This document shows, in pieces, positions 51,447 to 60,827 of a stretch of DNA of 64,000 bases (position 1 is the first letter of the stretch; every line of letters begins with the position of its first letter). The notes below the pieces were generated by a model. The model had not been told where the DNA came from and ran no database searches. It was given only the letters and a program-made list of their open reading frames with translations. The position numbers and the translations under genes are program-made. Source of the DNA: Burkholderiales bacterium (lineage in GTDB: Bacteria; Pseudomonadota; Gammaproteobacteria; Burkholderiales; SG8-41). The stretch lies in assembly GCA_030683105.1 (NCBI GenBank), contig JAUXMZ010000069.1, positions 1 to 64,000 of the forward strand, read 5' to 3'.

Positions 51447-53099
51447 ATGGCGAACAAAAAAGCCGGTCAGGATACCCAAGGGGCTTCATCCTTCATCCTT
51501 CATCCTTCGTCCTTCAGAAACACCATCCTCCTTGCTTTTTTCCTGGGCGCGCTCACCGTGGCGGGGTTTGCACCGTTCTCCCTGTTTCCGCTGCCGGTAC
51601 TCACGCTGGCGTTGCTGATGCGGCTGTGGACCATGCAGGCGCTGCCGCGCCGCGCCGCCGTTCTCGGTTTTGCGTTCGGGCTGGGCCTGTTTCTGTGCGG
51701 CGTGTCCTGGGTGTATATCAGTCTTCACGACTTCGGCGCCATGCCGGCAGCGCTCGCGGCGGCGGCGACATTGCTGTTCTGCATCTATCTTGCACTGTTC
51801 CCGGCGCTCGCCGGTTATCTGTTTGCGGCAACCGCGCTGCCCGTCGTCTTCCGGCTGACGCTGTTTCTCCCCGCGGCATGGACTGTGCTCGAGTGGACGC
51901 GGGGATGGCTGTTCACCGGGTTCCCATGGCTCGCGATCGGTTACTCCCAAGTCCCGCTGGGCCCGCTCGCGGGGTACGCGCCAGTGCTGGGCATCTATGG
52001 CGTGACGCTGGCCACGGTACTCAGCGCGGGACTGCTGGTCGTGCTGTGGCAGCACTGCACCGCCAATGCTGAATCCGGAATGATGAATGCGGAACAGCTG
52101 TCGCGAAAAGCGCGATTTTTTAAATTCATCGCTCATCGCTCATCGTTCATCATTTTGGCCCTCTGGCTTACCGGCTGGGCCTTGCAAAAGGTCGAATGGA
52201 CACACCCCACCGGCGCTCCGTTGCAGGTCAGCCTGCTTCAGGGAAACATTCCGCAGGAACTCAAATGGCGCGAAGACCACGTCAGGACCACCCTCGATTA
52301 TTACCGCAACCTGGTCGAGACCAGCGACAGCCGGCTCATCATTCTTCCGGAAACCGCACTGCCGCTGTTTTTGCAGCATGTCCCCGCTGACTACCTGGAA
52401 ACGCTTGCCGCACACGCGAAGAAACACAATGGCGACATCCTGGTCGGCGTTCCCGAAAGACTGAAAAGCGGCGATTATTACAACAGCGTGCTGTCGTTCG
52501 GCACGGCACCCACGCAAAGCTACCGCAAGTCCCATCTGGTGCCATTCGGGGAATACATCCCGCTGCGCCCCGTGCTCGGCGGAATCGTCGCCGTGCTTGC
52601 GATTCCGCTGCAGGACTTTGCGCGCGGCGAGACCACCCAGCAGCCGCTTAACGTCGCCGGGCAGCGTGTCGCAGTCAACATCTGTTATGAGGACGCGTTC
52701 GGGGAAGAAATCATCCGCCAGCTGCCGCAGGCAACGCTGCTCGTCAATGTCAGCAACGTCGCCTGGTTCGGCCGTTCGGTCGCCCCGCGGCAACATCTTC
52801 AGATCTCGCAGGCTCGCGCGCTCGAAACCGGGCGCTACATGCTGCGCGCCACCAATACCGGCGTCACGGGCGTGATCGATCAGCGCGGTCGCGTGGTACG
52901 CAGCGCACCCGAGTTCGCCACGGCCACCGTCACTCATTCTGTCCAGGGTTATCAGGGCGCGACCCCGTATGTCCGGTGGGGAAATTACGCGGTGCTGGCG
53001 CTGGCGCTGTTGCTGATGGCATCCGCCTTCGTGATACGCCATGTGCGCGCATCCAATAAACCAACTCAACACCGCAAATTGCCGACTACGGGAACGTAA
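51447..53099 (+). CDS. lnt: Apolipoprotein N-acyltransferase
   Basis: Lnt adds the third acyl chain to lipoproteins in the inner membrane. The 550-residue protein has six to eight membrane helices, then a nitrilase domain with the catalytic triad Glu (LPETALPLF, about 302), Lys ([16 protein letters not shown], about 360) and Cys ([12 protein letters not shown], about 412), plus a final helix. Two in-frame repeat insertions add residues about 11-24 and 207-236; both lie outside the catalytic core. The start ATG 51447 lies inside an AAGGATG unit that pairs with the first repeat; no other start codon precedes the first helix. Confidence 0.94.
   Translation: MANKKAGQDTQGASSFILHPSSFRNTILLAFFLGALTVAGFAPFSLFPLPVLTLALLMRLWTMQALPRRAAVLGFAFGLGLFLCGVSWVYISLHDFGAMPAALAAAATLLFCIYLALFPALAGYLFAATALPVVFRLTLFLPAAWTVLEWTRGWLFTGFPWLAIGYSQVPLGPLAGYAPVLGIYGVTLATVLSAGLLVVLWQHCTANAESGMMNAEQLSRKARFFKFIAHRSSFIILALWLTGWALQKVEWTHPTGAPLQVSLLQGNIPQELKWREDHVRTTLDYYRNLVETSDSRLIILPETALPLFLQHVPADYLETLAAHAKKHNGDILVGVPERLKSGDYYNSVLSFGTAPTQSYRKSHLVPFGEYIPLRPVLGGIVAVLAIPLQDFARGETTQQPLNVAGQRVAVNICYEDAFGEEIIRQLPQATLLVNVSNVAWFGRSVAPRQHLQISQARALETGRYMLRATNTGVTGVIDQRGRVVRSAPEFATATVTHSVQGYQGATPYVRWGNYAVLALALLLMASAFVIRHVRASNKPTQHRKLPTTGT
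51484..51517. repeat. TTCATCC heptad repeats in the 5' end of lnt
   Basis: Four to five TTCATCC/TTCGTCC units in tandem, period 7, encode residues about 13-24 of Lnt ([10 protein letters not shown]). An inverse AAGGATG at 51444-51450 holds the lnt start codon. Confidence 0.88.
52065..52155. repeat. TTCATCGC/TGATGAAT inverted repeat in the middle of lnt
   Basis: AATCCGGAATGATGAATGCG (about 52071-52090) faces TTCATCGCTCATCGCTCATC (52125-52144) and GTTCATCATT. It encodes a stretch without hydrophobic pattern ([20 protein letters not shown], then IAHRSSF) between the membrane helices and the nitrilase domain. Confidence 0.82.
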
Positions 53100-53193
53100 T
53101 TGCAGTTTTCCACCGCCGCGTTCCGCTACTCCACCAAAGCCTGTAAAATCCGTGCTTTCAAGCAACGCACTGTTAAGCCCGACAGGCTGCTAC

Positions 53194-54135
53194 ATGCTCA
53201 CCTTCCAGCAAGTAATCCTCCGGTTGCAGGACTATTGGGGCCAACAGGGCTGTGCACTGCTGCAGCCCTACGACATGGAAGTCGGTGCCGGTACCTCGCA
53301 TACCGCGACCTTCCTGCGCGCCATCGGTCCCGAGCCCTGGCGCGCGGCCTATGTGCAGCCGTCGCGGCGCCCCAAGGATGGGCGCTATGGGGAAAACCCC
53401 AACCGCCTGCAACACTATTACCAGTATCAGGTGGTGCTCAAGCCCTCGCCGCTCGATATTCTGGAGCTGTATATCGGCTCGCTCGAAGCGCTCGGCATCG
53501 ATCCCAAGGCGCACGACATCCGCTTCGTCGAGGACGACTGGGAAAACCCGACGCTGGGCGCCTGGGGCCTGGGCTGGGAGGTGTGGCTCAACGGCATGGA
53601 GGTCACGCAGTTCACCTATTTCCAGCAGATCGGCGGCCTGGACTGCAAGCCGATCACCGGCGAGATCACCTATGGCATAGAGCGCCTCGCCATGTATCTG
53701 CAGGGCGTGGAAAACGTGTTCGACCTGGTGTGGACGCCCGGCGTCACTTACCGCGACGTCTATCACCAGAACGAGGTCGAGCAGTCCACCTATAACTTCG
53801 AGCAGTCGAACGCCGCGATGCTGTTCGAACACTTCGGCCATTATGAGTCCGAGGCGAAGCGTTTGATGGAAGTGCAGCTTGCTCTGCCCGCCTACGAAAT
53901 GGTGCTGAAGTGCGCACACACCTTCAATCTGCTCGATGCAAGGGGCGCGATCTCGGTCACAGAGCGCGCCGCCTATATCGGGCGCATTCGCAACATTGCG
54001 CGCAGCGTATCCCAGGCTTACTTCGACTCCCGGCTGCGCAGCGATTTTCCGATGTGCGCGCCAGGAGAGTTGCAGCGCCTGGGCATCGACCTTGCGGCGC
54101 TGAAAGCCGCGTTGCAGCAGCGGGAAGCGGCATGA
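53194..54135 (+). CDS. glyQ: Glycyl-tRNA synthetase alpha subunit
   Basis: The 313-residue class II subunit starts [20 protein letters not shown] and has [60 protein letters not shown] and [13 protein letters not shown]. It pairs with GlyS to charge tRNA-Gly. ATG 53194 fits the family N-terminus. Its TGA overlaps the glyS ATG. Confidence 0.98.
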   Translation: MLTFQQVILRLQDYWGQQGCALLQPYDMEVGAGTSHTATFLRAIGPEPWRAAYVQPSRRPKDGRYGENPNRLQHYYQYQVVLKPSPLDILELYIGSLEALGIDPKAHDIRFVEDDWENPTLGAWGLGWEVWLNGMEVTQFTYFQQIGGLDCKPITGEITYGIERLAMYLQGVENVFDLVWTPGVTYRDVYHQNEVEQSTYNFEQSNAAMLFEHFGHYESEAKRLMEVQLALPAYEMVLKCAHTFNLLDARGAISVTERAAYIGRIRNIARSVSQAYFDSRLRSDFPMCAPGELQRLGIDLAALKAALQQREAA

Positions 54136-56231
54136 GCGCAAACCTGCTGGTCGAACTGTTCACCGAGGAACTGCCACCGAAAGCGCTCAAGCGTCTGGGC
54201 GAGGCGTTCGGCAATGGCATTGCCTCGGGCCTGGTCGCCCGCGGGCTGATTGCGAAAAACCCGGCAACTACCCTCTACGCCACGCCCCGCCGCCTTGCAG
54301 TACATCTTGCCGGCACGCTGGACCGCGCCCCGGATCGCGCCGAGTCCAAAAAACTGATGCCGGCGAAAGTGGCCTTCGGCGCCGATGGTCAGTCGAGCGC
54401 AGCGTTGTTAAAACGCCTGGAAAAAGAAGGTGCGAGCGCCGGGCAACTCGAGCGCCGCACCGAGGGCGGCGCCGAATACGTGTATCTGAACCAGACGATC
54501 CCGGGGCTCACGCTCGCCGCCGGCCTGCAGGCGGCCCTTGAAGAAGCGATCGCCAAGCTTCCCATCCCCAAGGTGATGAGCTACCAGCTTGCCGATGGCG
54601 CCACCACGGTGCACTTCGTGCGCCCGGTGCACGGGCTGCTCGCACTGCATGGCGACAAGGTGGTCGATATCGCCATCCTGGGCCTGAAAGCGGGCCGCAC
54701 CACCCACGGCCATCGCTTCCAGGGTGTGAAAGACATTCCAGTCGCGACCGCGGATGCGTACGAAGAGGCGCTGGCAGCGCATGGGCAGGTCATTGCCGAC
54801 TTTGATGCGCGCCGCGCCGAAATCGCGCGCCAGCTCGCCGAAAAAACCGCGATGCTGAAGGCCTCGCTGGGCGCCGAGACCGGCTATGCACCGCTGCTCG
54901 ATGAAGTCACTGCGCTGGTCGAATACCCGACGGTTTACATCGGCGCGTTCGAGCCGGAATTCCTGGCGGTGCCCCAGGAATGCCTGATCCTGACCATGCG
55001 CCAGAACCAGAAATATTTCCCGCTGTTCGATGCCGCGGGCAAACTGACCAACCAGTTTCTCATCGTCAGCAATATGAAGCTGGAGGACCCGAAAAACATC
55101 GTTGAAGGCAACCAGCGCGTAATCCGGCCGCGCCTGGCAGACGCGCGCTTTTTCTTCGAAACCGACAAGAAAACCCGGCTTGCAGACCGTGTGCCGCAGC
55201 TAGGTGCCATCGTCTACCACAACAAGCTCGGCACCCAGCTTGAGCGCATCGGGCGGGTGCGGAAGCTGGCCCAGGCCATCGCGCAAAAAATCGGCGCCGA
55301 CCCCGCGCTCGCCGATCGCGCGGCACTGCTCGCCAAGACCGATCTCGTTACCAACATGGTCGGCGAGTTTCCCGAGCTGCAGGGCGTCATGGGCCGCTAC
55401 TATGCGCTGGCCGATGGCGAAGATGCGCGCGTGGCGGATGCCATCGAACAACACTACCGGCCGCGTTTCGCCGGCGATGCGCTGCCGGACAACGCTGTTG
55501 CCGTTGCTGTTGCGCTGGCCGACAAGCTGGAAACCCTGGCGGGCATGTTCGGCATCGGGCAGCAGCCGACCGGCGACAAGGATCCGTTTGCGTTGCGCCG
55601 CCACGCACTGGGAGTGATCCGGCTATTGATTGAAGGTAATTTATCGGTATCGCTCTTTGACCTGGTCGCCCTGGCCTTTTCCGTATTTCCTCCGAAAATG
55701 CTCGGTGCCGCCCATACTGATCTCCGAATTTTTATTTTAGAGCGCCTGCGCAGCTATCTTCGCGACGGCGGATACAGCGCAAACGAAGTGGAATCCGTGC
55801 TGTGCCTGAACCCCATGGCTCTCAATGTGATTCCACGCCAACTCGCGGCGGTACGAGCGTTCGCTGAATTGCCCGAGGCCCAGAGCCTGGCCGCGGCGAA
55901 CAAGCGCGTGGTGAATATTCTCAAACAGGCGGCAGCCAAGGGCGAATCCTTTGCCAACGCCGAGGCGGGCATGCTGCAGGAGACTTCCGAGCGCGGCCTC
56001 TTCGATGCGCTGGGAAAAACGTCCCAACAGGCCAATGTGCTGTTCAGACAAGGCGACTATACGGGCTACCTGAAGGCTTTTGCGGTGCTCAAGGCGCCGG
56101 TGGATGCCTTCTTCGACTCCGTCATGGTCATGGTCGACGATCAGAAATTACGCCAGAACCGCCTGGCGCTCCTCGCCGACCTGCGCCGGGAGATGAACCA
56201 GGTGGCCGACATCTCCAAGCTAGCAACATAG
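54132..56231 (+). CDS. glyS: Glycyl-tRNA synthetase beta subunit
   Basis: The 699-residue subunit has [40 protein letters not shown], the [12 protein letters not shown] segment, [40 protein letters not shown] and the C-terminal anticodon-binding region. Start is ATG 54132 in an ATGA overlap with glyQ. Confidence 0.98.
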   Translation: MSANLLVELFTEELPPKALKRLGEAFGNGIASGLVARGLIAKNPATTLYATPRRLAVHLAGTLDRAPDRAESKKLMPAKVAFGADGQSSAALLKRLEKEGASAGQLERRTEGGAEYVYLNQTIPGLTLAAGLQAALEEAIAKLPIPKVMSYQLADGATTVHFVRPVHGLLALHGDKVVDIAILGLKAGRTTHGHRFQGVKDIPVATADAYEEALAAHGQVIADFDARRAEIARQLAEKTAMLKASLGAETGYAPLLDEVTALVEYPTVYIGAFEPEFLAVPQECLILTMRQNQKYFPLFDAAGKLTNQFLIVSNMKLEDPKNIVEGNQRVIRPRLADARFFFETDKKTRLADRVPQLGAIVYHNKLGTQLERIGRVRKLAQAIAQKIGADPALADRAALLAKTDLVTNMVGEFPELQGVMGRYYALADGEDARVADAIEQHYRPRFAGDALPDNAVAVAVALADKLETLAGMFGIGQQPTGDKDPFALRRHALGVIRLLIEGNLSVSLFDLVALAFSVFPPKMLGAAHTDLRIFILERLRSYLRDGGYSANEVESVLCLNPMALNVIPRQLAAVRAFAELPEAQSLAAANKRVVNILKQAAAKGESFANAEAGMLQETSERGLFDALGKTSQQANVLFRQGDYTGYLKAFAVLKAPVDAFFDSVMVMVDDQKLRQNRLALLADLRREMNQVADISKLAT

Positions 56232-56235
56232 AAGC

Positions 56236-56379
56236 CGTGAATCGTAAATCGTGATTAGTGAATGGTATAAAACCAATGAGCCCCTTCTTCGTTTCTAGCG
56301 ATTTACGATTTACCATTCATTCTTTTCAATACCCTCTTGAGGGGTACGATTTACCACTCACTATTCACCATTCACGATG
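56236..56379. repeat. Inverted TCGTAAATC / GATTTACGA repeats between glyS and gmhB
   Basis: GTGAATCGTAAATCGTGATT (56238-56257) faces AGCGATTTACGATTTACCAT (56298-56317) and a further run of GATTTAC, CTCACTATTCACCATTCACG to 56375. A TACCCTCTTGAGGGGTA element (minus copy of the 58.6-kb repeat) is nested at 56330-56346. The gmhB ATG (56377) directly follows the last unit. Confidence 0.85.
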
Positions 56380-56910
56380 AAACTGATAATCCTCGACCGC
56401 GACGGTGTCATCAACCACGACAGTGCGTCCTACATCAAGAGCCCGGATGAATGGAAACCTATTCCCGGCAGTCTGGAAGCGATCGCACGGCTCAACCAGG
56501 ACGGATATCACGTGGTGGTGGCCACCAACCAGTCCGGCGTGGGCCGCGGGCTGTTCGAAATGGCCACGCTCAATGCCATACATGACAAGATGCACCGTGC
56601 GGTGGGGCAGGCCGGGGGGCGCATAGACGCCGTGTTCTTCTGCCCGCACGCCAATGACGCCGGCTGCAACTGCCGCAAACCCAAACCCGGCTTGTTCAAG
56701 GAGATTGCGAGCCGCTTCAATGTCAATTTGCAGGGCGTGCCCAGTATCGGGGATTCGTCGCGCGATCTCGAAGCTTCGGCCGCGGTCGGCGCACAGCCCA
56801 TACTGGTGCTAACCGGCAAGGGGAAACAAACCCAGCGTGAGAACAGCATGCCGCCGGATACGCAGGTTTTTGCCGATCTTGCCGAGGCCGCCAAAGCCCT
56901 GATCCGATGA
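56377..56910 (+). CDS. gmhB: D,D-heptose 1,7-bisphosphate phosphatase
   Basis: The 177-residue HAD phosphatase has LIILDRDGVINHDSASYIKS (nucleophile Asp and acid Asp), VVVATNQSGVGRGLFE and the zinc site CPHANDAGCNCRKPKPG with GDSSRDLEASAAVG. It makes heptose-1-phosphate for LPS inner core. Its stop overlaps the plsC ATG. The start ATG borders a repeat arm. Confidence 0.95.
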   Translation: MKLIILDRDGVINHDSASYIKSPDEWKPIPGSLEAIARLNQDGYHVVVATNQSGVGRGLFEMATLNAIHDKMHRAVGQAGGRIDAVFFCPHANDAGCNCRKPKPGLFKEIASRFNVNLQGVPSIGDSSRDLEASAAVGAQPILVLTGKGKQTQRENSMPPDTQVFADLAEAAKALIR

Positions 56911-57665
56911 GCCCGGACATAGTGCTGAGATCCAGCCTGTTTGCTTTGTTCCAGTTCGTCAGCACCCTGGTATTCACCGTCATTGCGCTGCTCGCCTTTC
57001 CATTCAAGCCGCTGACCCGTTACCGCATCATCTCCTACTGGGCCCGCTCCAATGTCGCGGCGGCGCGCATCCTGTGCGGCATACGCTACCGGGTAATCGG
57101 CAGCGAGCATATTCCACGCGAGCCCTGCATCATTTTGTCCAAGCATCAGTCGGCATGGGAAACCATGGCCTACCAGGTCATTTTTCCGCCCCAGGTATGG
57201 GTGCTCAAGCGGGAACTGCTGTGGGTGCCGTTCTTTGGCTGGGGGCTGGCGATGCTCTCGCCGATCGCCATCGATCGCGGCGCGGCCAGGCGCGCATTGA
57301 AACAGACGCTGGACCAGGGCCGCGACCGGCTCGCGCAAGGCTTCTCCATCGTGATATTTCCGGAAGGCACACGCATCCTGCCCGGCCTGCGCAGCAAGTA
57401 TCATCCGGGCGGCGCCTGGCTGGCGTTGCAGACCGGAACACCGGTACTGCCGGTGGCCCACAACGCGGGTGAATTGTGGCAGCGCAATGCTTTTCTGAAA
57501 CGGCCCGGCCTGATCACGGTCAGCATCGGCGCACCGATCCTGCCGCAAGAGATGAACGTAGACGAACTCAACCAGCGGGTTGAGCAGTGGATAGAAGGCG
57601 AAATGCACCGCATCAGCACACATGGACAGCCCGATCCTGACTGTGCCCAGTGTTCCGATGAATGA
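56907..57665 (+). CDS. plsC: 1-acyl-sn-glycerol-3-phosphate acyltransferase
   Basis: The 252-residue membrane enzyme has an N-terminal helix (LFQFVSTLVFTVIALLAFPF), the HX4-acidic motif as KHQSAWET (Glu in place of Asp, known in this branch) and the FPEGTRILPG substrate motif. It makes phosphatidic acid. It overlaps gmhB (ATGA). A 17-bp arm, inverted at 58546-58562, begins six bases after its stop. Confidence 0.94.
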   Translation: MSPDIVLRSSLFALFQFVSTLVFTVIALLAFPFKPLTRYRIISYWARSNVAAARILCGIRYRVIGSEHIPREPCIILSKHQSAWETMAYQVIFPPQVWVLKRELLWVPFFGWGLAMLSPIAIDRGAARRALKQTLDQGRDRLAQGFSIVIFPEGTRILPGLRSKYHPGGAWLALQTGTPVLPVAHNAGELWQRNAFLKRPGLITVSIGAPILPQEMNVDELNQRVEQWIEGEMHRISTHGQPDPDCAQCSDE

Positions 57666-57721
57666 AACCAGGTTCGACAGGCTGCTAGTGGAGTACTTCA
57701 TGCTGTTTGGAACATATCTGG

Positions 57722-57866
57722 CGCGACATTTGCGAAACTCCTCCCCCTTCAAGAGGAAGATTGGGAGGGGGATGGGCGCGTACGGCGTGTATTTCCAACC
57801 CATCCCCACCCTGCCCTCCCCTTGAAGGGGAGGGAATAATGTCGCAGCAATTGCGAAGCACTACAC
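57722..57866 (+). repeat. Block duplicated in inverse orientation at 62372-62541 (copy 1)
   Basis: From CGCGACATTTGCGAAACTCC to GAAGCACTACAC this block matches the reverse complement of 62372-62541 with few changes and one ~25-bp difference in the middle. It holds two hairpins (CTCCCCCTTCAAG and CCTCCCCTTGAAGGGGAGG types) and the first nine codons of the YgjP-like gene. Confidence 0.88.
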
Positions 57867-58549
57867 TAGGCGACACGCTGATCGACTATACGGTCAAGCG
57901 CAGCCGGCGCCGGCGCCGGATCTCCCTCACTGTGGACGAACAAGGCTTGCGCGTAGGCGCCCCCTTGCTGGCCAGCGACCACGCGATAGCCGCCATGTTG
58001 CGCCAGCATGCATCATGGGTGCTTGGGAAACTTGCCGAGTGGCAGGCACGCCGGCCGCCGCCCAGACACTGGTGCGATGGCGATACGCTGATGCTGCAGG
58101 GCCGGGTACTGCGTCTCGCTTTCGAAACCGGCCCGCAGTACATACAGTTGCATCATGACCGGATCGCGGTCAGCCCGGGCCTGGCAGGCAACGCCGACGG
58201 CATCCGCGCCACCGTTACCGGCTGGCTGCGGCGGCAGGCCATGGCGTGCTTTTATGAACGGGTCGCGCACTTTCATCCCTTGCTTGGCGTCGCTGCGCCG
58301 CTGATCCGCCTCTCCAATGCCCGTACCCGCTGGGGTAGCTGTCATATCTATGGCCGCATCCGGCTCAACTGGCGCCTGATACAGCTGCCGCAGCATCTTA
58401 TCGACTACGTGGTCGTGCACGAGCTTGCGCATCTCGTGGAAATGAATCATTCACCCCGATTCTGGGAGGCGGTTGCCCGCCTGATCCCGGATTACGGTGC
58501 GCGCAGATCAGAAATCAGGACCGAGGGTCATCGCTACCTGCTGGTCTAG
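57839..58549 (+). CDS. YgjP-like (M48-type) metal-dependent hydrolase
   Basis: The 236-residue protein has YTVKRSRRRRRISLTVDEQG, the SNARTRWGSCHIYGRIRLNW block and the zinc motif VVHELAHLVEMNHSPRFWEA (H-E-x2-H with a downstream His), all typical of the YgjP/DUF45 family. The reaction is unproven; a zinc peptidase is expected. I start at ATG 57839 because the upstream frame is repeat sequence. Nine codons are duplicated at 62.4 kb and the gene sits between 17-bp inverted repeats. Confidence 0.9.
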   Translation: MSQQLRSTTLGDTLIDYTVKRSRRRRRISLTVDEQGLRVGAPLLASDHAIAAMLRQHASWVLGKLAEWQARRPPPRHWCDGDTLMLQGRVLRLAFETGPQYIQLHHDRIAVSPGLAGNADGIRATVTGWLRRQAMACFYERVAHFHPLLGVAAPLIRLSNARTRWGSCHIYGRIRLNWRLIQLPQHLIDYVVVHELAHLVEMNHSPRFWEAVARLIPDYGARRSEIRTEGHRYLLV

Positions 58550-58603
58550 CAGCCTGTCGAACTTGGCCCCCACTCACCGGAACAGGTAGTGTTAACGAAT
58601 CGC

Positions 58604-58650
58604 CGTACCCGTCAAGCGTACCCGTCAAGCGGGTATTGAAAAGAAGGTAT
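58604..58650 (+). repeat. Dispersed TACCCGTCAAGCGGGTATTG element, partly duplicated
   Basis: A hairpin element (TACCCG-TCAAG-CGGGTA) followed by TTGAAAAGAA appears here with its 5' part repeated (TACCCGTCAAGCG twice) and its 3' part repeated (GGTATTGAAAAGAA twice). Other copies are at 223-250 and, inverted, at 56322-56346. The rest of the 58550-58860 gap shows no gene. Confidence 0.75.
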
Positions 58651-58860
58651 TGAAAAGAATTAATCGACGCTTCGGCGACAGGCTGCTTAAGAAAGGTTGT
58701 AGGTCGGCAATGCCCCCACGACACGTTAAGCCCGCATGCCTCGGGCGCTTGCGCACCCCCGGTGATCGCTTTACCCCAAATCCGTGTCAGCCGTGAGACA
58801 TGCGGGCTAGCGGCTGTGCTAATATTTCATCCATATCATTCACTGCATTTTTCTCACACC

Positions 58861-59025
58861 ATGCGCCTGATCACGTCTTTCCTGCTCGTCGTCCTGCTTG
58901 GCGCATGCGGCTACAAGGGTCCGCTCACCCTGCCCAAGCCCGCACCCCAGGCCCAGCCGGCACCGGTCGCGCCATCGCCTCAGCCTGCTCAGAATACCGG
59001 CAAGCCGGACCCGTACGGCCAGTGA
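58861..59025 (+). CDS. lptM: LptM-like small lipoprotein
   Basis: The 54-residue lipoprotein has signal FLLVVLLGACGYKGPLTLPK (lipobox LGAC, lipidated Cys about 19), then the GYKGPL(T/Y)LP core and a Pro/Ala/Gln-rich tail. Members (YifL/LptM) bind the LPS translocon LptD/E and help its disulfide maturation. Its location before lysA is typical. Its TGA overlaps the GTG of lysA. Confidence 0.92.
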   Translation: MRLITSFLLVVLLGACGYKGPLTLPKPAPQAQPAPVAPSPQPAQNTGKPDPYGQ

Positions 59026-60266
59026 CGTACTTCGGCTATCAACAGGGCAGGCTGCACGCCGAAGCCGTACCGCTAGATCGCATCGCCGAGCAGCACGGCA
59101 CGCCCTGCTTTGTTTATTCGCGCGCCGCGCTAAACGACGCGTGGCGCGCGTACGACGCCGCATTCAGCGGGCGTGACCACCTGCTGTGTTATGCGGTCAA
59201 GGCCAACTCCAACCTCGCCATCCTCAACCTGTTCGCGCGGCTGGGCAGCGGCTTCGACATCGTTTCGGGAGGCGAACTGCAGCGGGTGCTCGCCGCGGGC
59301 GGCGATCCGGGCAAAATCGTGTTTTCGGGCGTGGGCAAAACAGCGGATGAAATGCGCCGCGCGCTCGCCGCCGGGATTCTGTGCTTCAACGTCGAATCCG
59401 AGAGCGAATTGATCCGGCTCGACCGCATCGCGGGCGAACTGGGCAAGACCGCCCCGGTCAGCCTGCGGGTTAATCCCGACGTCGATGCCAAGACCCACCC
59501 CTACATCGCCACCGGACTCAGGCAGAACAAATTCGGCGTCTCTTACCACGAGGCGCCCGCCCTTTACCGCCGGGCGCGGGACCTCGCGCACCTCAGAATA
59601 GAGGGCATCGACTGTCACATCGGGTCACAGCTGACTGAAATCGCCCCTTTTGCGGCCGCACTGGAAAAAATTCTCGATCTGCTGGACAGGCTGCAGCAGG
59701 ACGGGATAAAGATCACGCATCTTGACCTGGGCGGCGGGCTTGGAATCTGCTACCGCGACGAAACCCCTCCGGCAATCGAGGAGTATGCGCGCGTCCTGAC
59801 CGGTCTGATCGGCGCGCGTACCCAGAAACTGTTGTTCGAGCCCGGCCGCGCCCTGGTCGGCAATGCCGGCGTACTGCTCACCCGCGTCGAATACCTGAAA
59901 CACGGCGAGGAAAAGAACTTCGCAATCGTCGATGCGGCAATGAACGACCTGATGCGCCCGGCGTTGTACGATGCCTGGCATCAGGTACTCCCTGTCACTG
60001 CCACCGAAGAAGCCGGGCAAGCCTATGAGATCGTCGGTCCGGTATGCGAGAGCGGCGACTTCCTGGCGCGCGATCGCAGGCTGGCGCTGCGGGAAGGTGA
60101 TCTGCTTGCCATCATGTCGGCCGGCGCCTATGGCATGAGCATGAGTTCCAACTACAACACCCGTTCGCGCGCTGCCGAAGTGATGGTCGATGCCAGTGCA
60201 TCACATCTGATACGGGAACGTGAAACCATCGATGAACTGATCGCGCACGAACACCTGCTGCCTTGA
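59022..60266 (+). CDS. lysA: Diaminopimelate decarboxylase
   Basis: The 414-residue PLP enzyme makes lysine. It has LLCYAVKANSNLAILNLFAR (PLP Lys, about residue 59), GGELQRVLAAGGDP, GIDCHIGSQLTEIAPFAAAL, LDLGGGLGICYRDE and the C-terminal VCESGDFLARDR block. Start is GTG 59022, overlapping the lptM stop (GTGA). An open frame that reaches further upstream covers lptM and is not coding. Confidence 0.97.
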   Translation: MTYFGYQQGRLHAEAVPLDRIAEQHGTPCFVYSRAALNDAWRAYDAAFSGRDHLLCYAVKANSNLAILNLFARLGSGFDIVSGGELQRVLAAGGDPGKIVFSGVGKTADEMRRALAAGILCFNVESESELIRLDRIAGELGKTAPVSLRVNPDVDAKTHPYIATGLRQNKFGVSYHEAPALYRRARDLAHLRIEGIDCHIGSQLTEIAPFAAALEKILDLLDRLQQDGIKITHLDLGGGLGICYRDETPPAIEEYARVLTGLIGARTQKLLFEPGRALVGNAGVLLTRVEYLKHGEEKNFAIVDAAMNDLMRPALYDAWHQVLPVTATEEAGQAYEIVGPVCESGDFLARDRRLALREGDLLAIMSAGAYGMSMSSNYNTRSRAAEVMVDASASHLIRERETIDELIAHEHLLP

Positions 60267-60392
60267 TCGTACGGGTAGTTCCGTACTTTAAAACCGCAGC
60301 GGCCGCGTTTTTTGTGGCTTCAATCGACCTCTTTTGATGTTGCGGCAATCACACACGGAATATTCCATCGTCAAATTATCTTTACAAAGGTG

Positions 60393-60422
60393 TTGCTTTT
60401 TTTTTTCACTGTGGATTAGAAT
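60393..60422 (+). promoter_or_regulatory. Sigma-70-like promoter of the small peptide gene
   Basis: TTGCTT (60393-60398) and TAGAAT (60417-60422) are 18 bases apart, the spacer being mostly T. Transcription would start near 60429 and give a ~135-base leader with two hairpins: TTTTCCGAA-TTCG-TTCGGAAAA (60441-60462) and GTGCGG/CCGCAC (about 60514-60532). Confidence 0.55.
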
Positions 60423-60563
60423 TGGCGCACCAACCACAACTTTTCCGAATTCGTTCGGAAAAACGACAAGCAGTAATGTGAGTTGTTCGAGAGTTGTGTG
60501 ATGGTGGTGCGGAACAAACGCCGCACTTTAACGATGCCTAAGTTAACTTTAAGGAGACTTGTT

Positions 60564-60623
60564 ATGGCAGCGAAGAAAAAAGCAAAGAAAAAAGTAGCTA
60601 AGAAGAAAGCAGCCAAGAAGTAG
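60564..60623 (+). CDS. 19-residue Lys/Ala-rich basic peptide
   Basis: The frame encodes MAAKKKAKKKVAKKKAAKK, 11 of 19 residues Lys, like the tail repeats of histone-H1-like bacterial proteins (and the N-terminus of the SWIB protein in this window). An AAGGAG ribosome site lies 7 bases before the ATG and a strong terminator 16 bases after the stop, so it forms a complete transcription unit with the promoter at 60393. It may bind DNA or RNA or be a leader element; function unknown. Confidence 0.65.
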   Translation: MAAKKKAKKKVAKKKAAKK

Positions 60624-60638
60624 TTGTAGTTAGTAAGT

Positions 60639-60666
60639 AACAGGGGCCGGGAAACCGGCCCCTGTT
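60639..60666 (+). terminator. Strong terminator after the 19-residue peptide gene
   Basis: AACAGGGGCCGG pairs with CCGGCCCCTGTT over 12 bp with a GAAA loop, followed by ATTTTG. It ends the small transcription unit. The 160 bases that follow hold an AT-rich stretch without a gene. Confidence 0.92.
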
Positions 60667-60827
60667 ATTTTGTACTGCATCCTCTGTGATTTATCCGCCA
60701 TCGCATCCGGCTCCGCGCGCTGTTGTCAATATCCAGTGCCAACTCCCGCAGCGCCTGCACGAATAATAAAATTAATTAATATAATCAATGTATTGCAATG
60801 TTTCTATGGCGACCGGCGCGATGTTGC

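Larger units (their letters stand above)
57672..58562. repeat. 17-bp inverted repeats flanking the metallopeptidase gene
   Basis: GTTCGACAGGCTGCTAG (57672-57688) is the exact reverse complement of CTAGCAGCCTGTCGAAC (58546-58562). The right arm contains the stop codon of the YgjP-like gene. A related GCGACAGGCTGCTTAAG lies at 58673-58689. Feature limits give the span between the outer ends of the arms. Confidence 0.88.
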
